The translations under genes and the position numbers were made by a program. Below are positions 1 through 10,400 of a stretch of DNA of 64,000 nucleotides, piece after piece. Numbering within the stretch: the stretch's first letter is position 1; each line of letters opens with the position of its first letter. Below the pieces are notes generated by a model, which was not told the DNA's origin, made no database searches, and saw only the letters and a program-made list of their open reading frames with translations. This DNA is from Dichomitus squalens LYAD-421 SS1. Its lineage: Eukaryota; Basidiomycota; Agaricomycetes; Polyporales; Polyporaceae. The stretch is from the NCBI RefSeq assembly GCF_000275845.1, contig NW_006766959.1:38086-102085 (forward strand), in the 5' to 3' direction.

Positions 1-1180
1 GCAGGGTGGACTCAAAGTCGTACACCTGGTAGTATGTGTGCAACTCTGAGTTGGACACAGGGGAGTGGTGGTGTGATGAGGAGTAAGAACTCAGCTGGAG
101 GAGCCAGGGCTCATAACCTAAGAGATCCTGTACAGAGGACTCTCAGTCTAGTGGGAAGATCACTGACTGTATTAGGACTATACCTGTACAGAGGACTCTA
201 AGAACCATATGAGTACAGTATAGTATGGGAATAGAAGATGAACATACCTCAGTCTAGTGGGAAGATCACTGACTGAGGAAAGGAAGGAGCGAAGCCAGCA
301 CTGTCTACAGCGCTGGCAGGTGGCAGTGCTTGTCTACTATAACAGGAAGGTAAGGTAATCTAATCTAATCTGACACGTCACCTGACCGCATTCCGACAAC
401 GAGCACCAGCCGACCAAATCGGAGCATATGCCCTGATGAGATACATGACTCAGCGTTTACGTTTAGCGTTGACCTGAGAACAAACGGTCTCACAGTAGGG
501 TCATCGCGTGTCGCTTCGATAGCGTCAATCGTAGAAGTTCTTGGCATGCTCATATATCTACCGGATTTCTACTCACAGCATCTATGTCACACTCGCAGTA
601 TGGTCGTCGATGGATGACGCTCCGATCGAGCTGGTGTTGAAAGCGATGGTCACTGGCAGTATGACAGACTAGTATTGCGGAGATCTCAGCCGAGATCTGG
701 AGAAGAGAAGGGCCTAAGAGAAAACTCGCTCAAAGACTGAACGTGGACAGCGTTACAAATGTAGAGGTCGAACCTTGAACGTTCTGGACACCCAAGGTCG
801 CGGCACGTAGTAGAATGACTGGCCGGCCCCAAAATAGGCAGGCAGACGTCAGTCGACGGCATTGCAAATACGGGCAAACAGCGTTGACGCGCGCGCGTCG
901 ACTGCAGTCTCATATGCGACCGACGGTATCATCGCATCCACTAAGTAGAACTTTGATCGCGAGACTGCATTTCTAGAGGACCTCAGTTCTGGTAGACAGT
1001 GACAGGACGCCACCTAGCTGGGACTCATGAGCGTCGGGGCGCTGACTCACATGTAGCGCTGACTCCAAACTGGTTCTAAGCTCCGACATAACAGCAACCA
1101 CTTCATTTTAATCTCAGTTATTCTGAGAACCAAACAGCGACTCGAGTCTCGAATCTCGCCGTTGCTTGCTTGCTTTCTCT
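1..1180. other. Gene-poor repeat-rich stretch
   Basis: I see no convincing gene here; the small open frames lack splice context or recognisable motifs. It holds short interspersed direct repeats near 127-275 and a (TAATC)3 run near 355-370. It could be the end of a retrotransposon that continues to the left, but I found no diagnostic LTR boundary, primer-binding site or gag/pol coding. Confidence 0.5.
127..275. repeat. Interleaved short direct repeats
   Basis: A 17 bp unit (CCTGTACAGAGGACTCT) occurs at 127-143 and 183-199. A 26 bp unit beginning CAGTCTAGTGGGAAG occurs at 144-169 and 250-275. Both pairs are exact and in the same orientation. The arrangement looks like a partly duplicated repeat module, perhaps from a retroelement terminus. 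Confidence 0.75.
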
Positions 1181-1289
1181 TAGTCTCGTGACCAGACGTT
1201 CGGAGCTTGAATCGGATGCGAAAAACCGGGGGCATCCGAGCTCCTGAACGTCTGGTGGCTTTACCCCCGTGACTCCCCGCTCGGTGACC
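1181..1289 (+). repeat. Left terminal inverted repeat of the MULE
   Basis: It begins TAGTCTCGTGACC and ends CTCGGTGACC. It contains a 64 bp near-perfect palindrome (1192-1255) with arms CCAGACGTTC / GAACGTCTGG, GGAGCT / AGCTCC and CGGATGC / GCATCCG around a GAAAAACCGGGG-type loop, so each end can fold into a long hairpin on its own. Confidence 0.85.
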
Positions 1290-1478
1290 TGTGGTCACAT
1301 ATCGATCCCATTTGAGGCAGTCCGAACAAGTCGGAGGGCGACTCCAGTGTGCGATGTGGCGGCCTGCTGTTGTAGTTACACTTTGCGAAACCTCCTGTAC
1401 TGGACACAATGATCTCCTGGATTATCATGTCTGGCTTGCTCTAATATACTCTACATGGCTATCATTACTCTCTGACTA

Positions 1479-1694
1479 CTGTCCCACGAAGAAGAACACG
1501 CCCGCTCATATGCCGTCCTGGAAGCCGCCCGAGAAGCTGCCAAAGCCTCGCGTGGATACAACTCGGAGGCCACACAGCAAAGGCTTGAAGAGACCTTCCG
1601 ACAGCACATGGGAGGGAAGGTGCCACACCAGTGGCAGGCGGATGTCTCAGAGGCGCTGTTGGTGGGATTAGACTGGGTGCGCGAGGATCTATAA
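1479..1694 (+). pseudogene. Captured fragment of a RecQ/DEAD-like helicase
   Basis: An open frame of 71 codons ends in TAA at 1692 and is preceded by an in-frame stop at 1473. It encodes a charged helical stretch and then VPHQWQADVSEALLVGLD. This resembles the Q-motif-like segment (P-x-x-WQ-x-D-x-x-EA-(6)-GLD) just before the Walker A motif in the RecQ-like helicases common in Agaricomycete genomes. The frame stops before any Walker A (GTGAGKT) motif, so only an N-terminal shard is present and no helicase activity is possible. It lies wholly inside the MULE. The helicase call rests on my recollection of the family motif. Confidence 0.5.
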
Positions 1695-1905
1695 GCGCCC
1701 ATGGAGCGGACTACTGTGTACTGCCTATATGAGAGATAGACAGATTGAGTATGGAGGATGTGTAGCAAAGGCTTGTAGATGTCATAGAGACGTACCAGTT
1801 AGAGGAGTGTCGACAAAGAGCGGAGTAGGCTCAGCGCGACTCGAAGATAGCGGGGAGATAAGCAGGCAGACGCGCACGAAGGACAAGAGGCAGGGAGGTC
1901 ACACC

Positions 1906-2014
1906 GGTCACCGAGCGGGGAGTCACGGGGGTAAAGCCACCAGACGTTCAGGAGCTCGGATGCCCCCGGTTTTTCGCATCCGATTCAAGCTCCGAACGTC
2001 TGGTCACGAGACTA
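1906..2014 (-). repeat. Right terminal inverted repeat of the MULE
   Basis: This is the reverse complement of 1181-1289 with no mismatch that I can find, including the internal palindrome. It ends CACGAGACTA immediately before the right copy of the 9 bp target duplication. Confidence 0.85.
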
Positions 2015-2023
2015 GCTTTCTCT

Positions 2024-3096
2024 CCGACGCTGACATCTGTCTACCGCTCCTCAACGCGATTCAGTTTCCAGCGACAGCTCATAAGCCCCTACTTAATCCT
2101 CCACTACATGCTTGACCTAGCTTGTATAGTTGCTTTCCCTGTAGAAGTTCGAGGGCAGGAGGGCACAATTAGGATTCGTGTTTGGCCGGTGCAAACGCGC
2201 GCTAGGATCCCAACATTCCCCTCGGCGGATCGCCGGCCTCGCACGTCAGTAAGTATCGTAGAACATGCGGAGGTGTTTAGTATCAGACGTAGGCTATGCT
2301 TGTCTCCTTGTGAGTAGTCTGTCAATACCTTGGTACACTCTTCGCTGAGAACACGAACCTCTCTTTCCCCTGACGGTCTTGTGTTCAGCATCAGTCCTGA
2401 AGCTACTTCAGTTCTTAGTAGCAATAAGGGTTCCACATCCTTCCTTTTCTGTGATATCGGAGGAAGGGTCTCGAATGTTGCATCACGCCTCTCAGCTGTA
2501 TCGTTTCTGTCTACTTTCGCTTAGCGTCTTCCACCACTAGTGCTTTAGAATGCTTCCCGTCTGAGCCTTCATCGCTACCAAGACGAGATGCCCCTTGCAA
2601 AGCCGGTGTAAGTTAAGAGCGGTGTAGCGGCGGATTATTTTGGCGCGGCGTAGAAGCACTTCCCCCGGCTACATTTAGCTCTTAGCACGCTCCTGCTCGT
2701 ACAGCGTACGACGTAAGGAGACCGTCTGTAAAGATGTTCTCGCTACCTGACGGACGACGCGCGCATCCCTCGGGGTTGTGTTGTACGTCATTGCAGTGAG
2801 TGCATATCGCCACCGGAATACTGGCATGAGCGGAACTAGTCCGCAAGGACAATGAGTTGTTGTTCCAGCTGCTCACACGGGCATCCTGACCCCGTCCACC
2901 GGATGAGGAGTTCCCGATCTTGATGATGGGCATCGCCGCTGCCATGCGCTGGCACAGGTCTCGCTTGACTTCTCAGGCTGTGTAGCGATGAGTTCAAGAG
3001 CTTGTCTGTTTTGGAAAAAGCCTGAGCGTTCCACCCGTCAGGATTTTTCCCTACTCTACGCCGTCTACCTCTATTTCGTTTTCATCCTGCGCCGCG
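2024..3096. other. Intergenic, no recognised gene
   Basis: Short open frames on both strands (for example 2104-2436 and 2682-2945, minus) show no familiar domain and no consistent splice pattern. No tRNA or repeat structure was noticed. Confidence 0.4.
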
Positions 3097-4455
3097 ATGG
3101 ACTATACTTCAAGCCTTCCGGGTACTCTGCCCAGAGCGGAGGCGCTGACTGCGGTCCTGGCATCTATATTCTTCGGTGAAGCACTCAATTTCCCCGCGTA
3201 TCGCACGTCGCACTAATCCCCATCGTTCACCTATAGGCACCTTCACCGTGCTCGCAGTGTTTGCTGTCTACTTCGCGAGGTCAGTCGCTTGCTTAGTCCA
3301 GCCTCCAGTAGATGCATACTGACGACTCGAGTCAGTCGTCAAAGCTTAAGGCGCATATCTACCATCGCGGCACTTGCGATCACCGTAGCGCTGTACGCAT
3401 TGTCAGCGACTTACACGATCGCGGTCTTGGCGAGACTGGGCCGCCAGAGTCGCATCTTGGACAACGATTTCTTCGACTCGCCAACCTTGGACTGTATTGG
3501 TACTGCCACCCTTACTCTCACCGTAAGTTACCGCCATGCATCTCGCTTCGTCATGCTTCTCGGAGACTCAGGTTATCATGCAGACCGTACTCACGAACGC
3601 GGTCGTCTGGTCGCGCGTATGGATTTTGTGGGGACACAACAAGGTCCTATATGGGGCGTCCCTTACATCGCTCCTCGTTACGCTGAGTATGTCATACGGC
3701 CCGACCAATGACCTGTCATGCTCACCCGGCTGCTGATCATCAGTCCTCGGTGCACTCAGTACCTCTGAAACGTGCCCTGCGAACGCGACACGCAGTGTGA
3801 TCTATTTCTTTGAGAACAACCGCCAGCTGCCCTTGGGAGGCTTCTATTGGGGCTCAGCCACTGGCCTCACTGCCAGTTGGTTCTCCATGGCTACGAACAC
3901 CATCGCGTTCATCTTGTACCTCATCAAGGCGCTGTAATTTTCCCGCCCTCTTGCGTCGCAAACACGATTGGTTGATAGGGAGCTTCTGATAGGAAACTGC
4001 GATCTGAGAAGGCGCTCACCCTTGGAAGAAGCGTTGGCCGACACTTCGTGCGCATCCTCGAATCTGGGACGGTCTTTGCGATCATCTGGGTACGCTGTCT
4101 TCTTTTCTTCCTATAGGTGTGAAAGGATATTTTAACCTCATCTTCCGGCAGCTGCTCCTAGTCATCTACGAGACCGGGTCGATCGCTGAGGGTAATCTCA
4201 CCACCACGGACGGGTTCTCTTTCTTCGTCAACGGCGCCCTCATTTCACTATTGGTACGTCCCGCCCCTGCTTCCGACGCTAGGGAAATGATGGTATATTG
4301 AAGTATTCTTGATCATGCAGAGTTCATGTGCAGCGGTGATCATCATCCTTGCCGTCACTGGTCTATCTGAGACCGCGTTCTGCGATGACGTTGTGTCCAA
4401 TGAGGAGGTCCTCCCGCTCTCTGGGCACCAAACCCCACAGGTCAGTGAGAAATAG
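3097..4455 (+). CDS. Orphan multi-helix integral membrane protein
   Basis: This multi-exon gene encodes a hydrophobic protein of roughly 300 residues, with about seven predicted membrane helices, of a type common in Agaricomycetes and without known function. Exon 1 starts at ATG 3097 (MDYTSSLPGTLPRAE) and ends at 3175; exon 2 starts at 3237 after TATAG. Later exons encode IAALAITVALYALS, then MQTVLTNAVVWSRVWILWGH (aromatic, helix-rich), then VIYFFENNRQLPLGGFYWGS and TNTIAFILYLIKA, then LESGTVFAIIW, then LLLVIYETGSIAEG. The last exon ends with the polar tail LSGHQTPQVSEK before TAG 4453. The exon 2 to exon 3 join is not settled. It converges with the DUF6533 gene downstream. A receptor-like role is only a guess from topology. 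Confidence 0.6.
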
Positions 4456-4824
4456 ATCGATCGGTGAAGGCCGCATGCGAGGCTTCTGTTGCGTGGCTGC
4501 TTGCGAGTACGACTGTCTGTTCGGGACTATTGTTTTTTGGACTTTGGTGGTCTCATGCGCGATGATACGACTCATGTACCTCTCGTGACGTTTTGGATGT
4601 TCCACACATAATTAATCGATGCGAGGCATAGTAAGGCTCAACCGAGCAGTTAATCGTAATCGGGCCGACCGAGGGTGGAAGGCACTCCCATGTGTAGTAT
4701 CCGAGATATACACGCCTGCTACCTATGCCAAGGCCTGATATCGGGCCGTGATCAAGACCTCGCACTCGTCATGTCACGTCCCGAACTCTTCCCCATTTCA
4801 TCAGATACGTCTGGTAAACCGTCA
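4456..4824. other. Intergenic between convergent genes
   Basis: This is the shared 3' region of two convergent membrane-protein genes. No coding signal or repeat was recognised. Confidence 0.4.
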
Positions 4825-6542
4825 TCATGCTTTGACATCGCATCGTGTAAATCCCTCTTCGACCTCCGGCGACATCTCGGATGAAGCACAGGACTCGTCG
4901 AGTGGCGCACCCATGGACTCGACGAAATTTTCAGCGAAGACTAGGCCCCCTCGACCCTCCCTTTCGCTTGTGAAGCTTGTCACGTCCTGAGAGGATTGGT
5001 TGAAGAACGTTGTTTCGTTACTGGGACGATCTTGCGAATCGACCTCTCGAAGGTTTATAATGAACCGCGAGATAAGGATGGAGCTGATCCTGAGAATATA
5101 TACTAGATTGAGCACAGTATTGAGTCAGGTAGTACGAATCAGTCAACGTACGTATCCGCCACATCACCAAGGAATGACACTTCCTGCGAAATATGTTAGA
5201 TGTTCTCTTCCTCAAAATCCTGAAGATCCCTACTGCGATCAAGTTCAACATGATGTGGAGTCCGTTGAATAGCAGCATTGTGCTATAGAGCCGCAGATCG
5301 TCTCAGTCAGGATGCGCATGAGAGTAGGACAAGAGTGTCACCCGAAATATAGTGAGCCTACATTGACATGAGTCCCTGAGTGGAAAATGAAAGTGAACGC
5401 CACGTACCGTCTCGCAGAAGCATCGTGACAAGTGGGGCCTTGATATCTGATGCCTCCGCCTCACGCTTCAACCTGTATGTCTTCCACCAAGTCACAGCGA
5501 TTACGACCGCATCACCGGCGATAAGGCAGATACGAGAGACCAATACAACTATATGGGCAGAGCAGCTCAGTATCTAGTCAGGGCGGTAGTATCGCATTTC
5601 GACGAACGTCTAAGAGATGCATCTTCAGCTCGTCGATTTAGGAGACTAGTACAGAGTCAACCCACGTTCTATCGGTTTTTACGGTGACAGTGTTGTTGAA
5701 GGCACAGTCCGTCGGTGGAGGAGTGTTCAATGGAAACTCGAACGCGATGGGATACTAGAGTGATTCGAATGAATGTTACGCAATTTTCTTGACACTGAAG
5801 GGACCAAAGTACGCACGATGTTGGCGGCGATGGGCCCAAGCATAAGCAACGCGACGATAGAAGGGATGCGCCAGTCCCTCCCAGTCAGAGCGTATACGCG
5901 CAGAGTCGCAAATACTGTACGACAGTCGCGCATGCGTGAACACAGACGTAGGTGGAAGTGAGCATGACGTGTCCACTAGCATTATTGAGTTGATACGGAC
6001 CATTCCATACGAAATATGGGGCGAGATTGAAGATAACGTCAAGCCATCCGAGAGCGGCACAGCTGCACCGGGAGATGGTCTATCAATTGTAATCGTCGCT
6101 TCACATGTGACGTTTCACTCACGACTGCGAAACGAGTTAGGTGACTGTGTATCAACTACATTGACCCAGATTACGTACCAGATCGCTGACTGGGGCCCAT
6201 GTAGGAAGGATGAAGAGTTGGGAAAGGAGCATAATGTAGCGATTGAGAAAGAAGATAATCGACGCTCCTGTTATTTTTCGCCTCCACATCAACCTGACCT
6301 CGCTGTCAAAAGTTATCAAGTACTCATGGAAAATCAGAGCTGATAGGGTCAACTCTTCCGTACGTTCGTGCCAGGCAACAGAAGACTACTTGCTCACCAG
6401 CTTCTGCAAACAGAGAGCAGTAGTCGATGAATCTAGTTCCGCCTATAGTCAATGAGCCATTCGAAGAGATGCATTGCAGAGCCTACATGAACGCGCGGTC
6501 TGCGATGATCTGTTCCGCAGCCGAGACTGACTGAGAGGACAT
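4825..6542 (-). CDS. DUF6533-domain seven-helix membrane protein
   Basis: The domain signature is clear: HEYLITFDSEVRLMWRRK, then ITGASIIFFLNRYIML (about 6200-6340). This is the DUF6533 motif of a large basidiomycete family of predicted seven-transmembrane proteins with no known function. Exons in order (high to low coordinate) encode FATLRVYALTGRDWRIPSIV, then ICLIAGDAVVIAVTWWKTYR, then VTMLLRDGT, then FNGLHIMLNLIAVGIF, then SSILISRFIINLREVDSQ and an acidic C-terminal tail ending at TGA 4825. All family landmarks are present and in frame, so it looks intact. The likely start is ATG 6542 (MSSQSVSAAEQI), but the first one or two splice joins are uncertain. It converges with another orphan membrane-protein gene. 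Confidence 0.72.
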
Positions 6543-7410
6543 GTTAAGCGGCGACCGAGACGTCCCGCGGCTGGTGAAGACTTGGGCGCGAGGGGTGCGA
6601 GCGTTGGGGCGCAGCGAGCAACGCCCGCCGCACCGCGCATCAAGGGTTATATATCTACTACAGGCACGTTGCACATGCACACAGATAGCCAGGGAGGAGT
6701 CTGCAGGCAGTAGCGGGTGAATTTCGACTGCTTCATGATGGCGAGTAGAAAGGAAGAAAGGAAGAGCTGTCCTGGTGAAACAGCAGCCCGCATCCGATTT
6801 TCGTCCTTCGTGGACAGTCCGTGGGAGATGTGCGCGACTGATCCAGGTCGATGAACACCGCCGCGTGAGGGCACGATGAGCAAAGCAGTGCACACCCACC
6901 TATCCGAGCGGAGATGGCGTACGTGAGTGCCATTGTGGCGATCTACGGCGCCCAATGAGACCTGGGACAAGCCGCAATTCACAAGTAGGTGTCTGCAAGG
7001 AAGACTTTTCACTTATACGGACAACGCGTTCCAGGAGATTGTACCTGTACCTGATGCTTCGTTACTTTCATTTCAGAGCGGAGACGTAATGTGGACGTAC
7101 CTTCTCAACGAAATTGTGCATGCTGGCAGCTGACATCCGCCGGGCGCTATCAGCTTGGTCACGAGCAGCCAGCGTATGGTTGAAAAGTTACGAAACAAAT
7201 AACAACGTCCCCTTAGCTGTTTCTCCGTTGTCACCGGACTGCAGCCAACGTTGCTCACCAGTTCCGCACTACGCAATCGTCTTTGGGTCGAATAGGAAAG
7301 TATAATGCAAAAGACACGTAAGTCTACAAACACCGTTATACACAAGGATGTCACAATGATCTAGTACACACGACATAGGAGATGTGATTCGGGAACCAAT
7401 TGCGGCCCCA
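6543..7410. other. Intergenic, no recognised gene
   Basis: Several overlapping open frames on the minus strand (for example 6647-7012) have mixed composition and no domain that I recognise. It may hold 5' regulatory sequence of the DUF6533 gene. Confidence 0.35.
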
Positions 7411-10400
7411 TCAGTTCCCGTGAGCTCCGGCGTGCACGGGAGCCTTGCGACGGTAATGCATGACCAGCTCCGCTGACTGCCGCCAGACATACTGCCGGAC
7501 GGCAGCTAGTGTCATGTCTAGCGGAAGGACGATCCCGTTGCAGAGAATCTCATAGATCTCCTCAGCACGGGGTCGGGAGTCATGATCGCGAGCGCGTCCA
7601 GAGGCCAACGACCGGCGGTCGAACGAGGAGCGAGGCGTAGCACTCGCGGATACGGGAGAGGTGCCGCCGTTGGCGATCTTGTCGAGCTTATCCTGTACCT
7701 GGAGGCGCAGTCAGCGCCTGGAATAGGGTGGCGATGCTAGATGTAGACGTACATGGACGGTGAGTTTGCGAACGCGCAAGAAGCGGCTGGCGGTAAGCTT
7801 CGATTGTTGCCTGTAGCATCGGAGCAGGAGTCCTCATCAGCCTTTGATAAGAGCTAGACAGAAGCCAATGACGTACGTATTCAACAGCTCCGGCAGTGGC
7901 TCGACCCCTAGCTCCTTGAATGGTAACAGCACGAAGCTGACTTTCGTAACGGGGACGGACGGCGTCTTGTTCTGTAGCAAGCACTCGAGCAGCCAGAGAG
8001 GCATCACCTCTTCCAGCATTCGCGCATCCACACCCGTGCTCGAGACTTGGCCGCGGTAGAGAGTGAGCCATCCAGATGGCGCTTCCTCCGAGATAACGAT
8101 GGATGTGTTCTGCGGAATAGGCAGCGGGGGCGCTTCACTGGAGGGAGGCGGAGTGATTGGTCCAGCGAGGAGTGCTTGTGCTGGTGTCTTAACTGGAGGC
8201 GATGGATCCTAGCCGTTATTTTGTGTGACGGTCAGCAAAAACTTGGCGGAGAAAGCACTCCCAGAACTGACCCCTGCCACAGTCTCAACCTGAGTGCTAG
8301 TCGTGGCGCTACCCTGTGACGTCGTCCCAGTCGTCTCGCTCGCCTGTCGCTTGTTCTTCGAGAACGCCTTGTTGATCCTGCCCATCAGGCTCCCCACCGT
8401 GGGCGTACTCGGTGTCTGCAGCGGTGCCGTGTCGGACCCAACCGACTTCCCGCCCCACCCAGAGAAGTCGTCTGGGGTCACCGGTCCGCCTGGAGTTGAG
8501 ACAGACGGTCGCCTGCTGCTCCCGCGCTGCGAGAAGTAGTCGTTGTTGGTGACAGTGCCGTACGTGGAGGGCGGGAGGGCTGCTGGAGTCGCGGTGCCGT
8601 CAGACCTCTGCGTGTCGCGTGGTCCATGAGATATAGGCGTGATGTCGGTGGGATTGGGTGACTGAGGGATAGTCGGAAGGCCAGAGTCACGTATTCCGCC
8701 GTGTAAGGGTATCAGGGGAGTCATGAGCGGGGATGAGCGAGGTGCGACAGAGACCGCGGGGGAGACCGCGGGTAGCATGTTTGGGGAGAGGATAATCGTC
8801 GCACTTCGAAGTCCGAGGGCGGCAGAAGACGCGCTGCGCTCAGAGACATCCGAGGACGCGCGGCTTCGTACGTCCGGGTTCGTGCTGTTCAGGTCGATGT
8901 GGGTCGGCGCGCTACCACGTTGTAGTCGATGGTGTGACGGGTCGTGGGAGCCATGTTCCCGGGCACGTCGCGCGGCTTGCCGCTGTTCCTCCCGAATGAA
9001 CCCATGGAACAAGTTTCTCAACACCCACTTCCCGATATTTACTATAGCCACCATCTTTCAGCGTCCATGTTCAAAGTGAGGGCAAGAAAGAGAAAATCGC
9101 AACTCACGCCGCGCCTCCTCGTTGAACTGCCTCTCATGCCCATAACCCGCCTCGTCCGCATAGATCTCCGCCTCGAAGCACTTCTCGTTCATGTGCACCG
9201 TCAACACTCCCGTCTTCGTGTCCAGCGCTGCCCAACTCGGTACGACCGCCTCGCCCTCGATCCTCTCCCTCACCGTCTCCAGCGCCTCCCTTGGGCTCCT
9301 CGTCTCCCCCTCATATCTCCCTCCTCTACCCTCGCGCGCGCTCGCAGCGACGCTCTTATCACTCCCGCAAAAGCTGACAGCGGCGACGTCCTCGCACGGG
9401 TATCGCCCCAGACATACACCCCTGACGATATCCCACAGCGCGACCTCGCCCGCCGTGTCGACCGTGAGGGCGTGCACGCGGTCGTTGAGCATCACGCACC
9501 GCACGAGGCCGTGCTCCCCGTGAATCACCTCGTCCGCCTCCAGCCTCAATGGTATGGCGTCCGCCGCGACCTCGCGCAGCTCGAACGCCGCCCTCGGTCT
9601 TGGGGTCTGCACCTCCTCCACGAGCCGCGTCTGCGAGCGGACCGTATCGCCCCTAAACGGGCTCACGCTCCGCACAGGCTGGCCGTTGGGGCCGAAGATC
9701 TGCTGCACGGGGGACCTGACCATCCGCGGCACGCTCAAGACCGACGCGGCCGAGTAGAGCGTCGCGATCTCCGGGTCGTGCCCCCTCATCATGGACAGGG
9801 ATGGTCCGAGCCCGAGCCCAAAGCCTGCGTCGTTGTTGGGCGAGGTGAGGCGGACGAGGGATTCGAACGGGATGCCATACCACGTCTCCTCGCCCTCGCG
9901 CTCCGAATCCAAATCCACGTGGGACTCCGCGCCTGCCATGGCATTGGCGGAGTTCATTGACGGGGTGAACGATGCGCGCTTGTGATTGCTGGCGCTGAGA
10001 GAACGCGGCGCGAGTGGGCTACTGCTGCGTGAGGTTTCCTGCGAGAGCGGTGGAGAGCGCACAGGCGACTTCGACTTCGTCCTGCCCCCGGCCGCACTTC
10101 CGCTTCCGAAAGTAGATGGAGGAAACGTGAAGTCGAGCGAGTCACGCCTCCGATGGTCCAACGGTGGCAGGGACGATATCGGGCTATCCACCGCGCCCTC
10201 TGCACTCCACACCGAACCTCTGACAGCCCTCCTCGCGGGGACCCTCCACCGCCTCACACTGGAGCTTCCCGAAGCGGTCCACAGTAAGTTATCGTCCATC
10301 GCTACGATCTTATTGATCCCCTCCGAGCCGGCACCAGACGTTCCCGGGCGGTCCCCGCCGGAATCTTGGCAAAGGACGAGGCACTCACCCTCTGCGACGT

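Larger units (their letters stand above)
1181..2014. mobile_element. Mutator-like element (Pack-MULE type), non-autonomous
   Basis: This 834 bp element has 109 bp terminal inverted repeats (1181-1289 and 1906-2014) that appear identical over their whole length. It is flanked by a 9 bp direct repeat GCTTTCTCT (1172-1180 and 2015-2023). Long inverted ends with a 9 bp target duplication are the hallmark of Mutator-like elements. No transposase is encoded, so it must be mobilised in trans. Between the ends lies a fragment of a helicase-like reading frame (1479-1694), as in Pack-MULEs that capture host or other gene pieces. The perfect match of the two ends and of the target duplication suggests a recent insertion. 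The boundaries are seen directly; the family assignment is inference from structure. Confidence 0.8.

Noticed and set aside
1..370. LTR retrotransposon end
   Set aside because: Direct repeats are suggestive, but no TG...CA boundary pair, primer-binding site or coding region could be shown within the window.
8944..9960. 338-codon open frame on the plus strand
   Set aside because: It is antisense to the verified WDR48 exons; the GC-rich codon pattern of the real gene keeps the opposite frame open. No domain or splice logic supports it.
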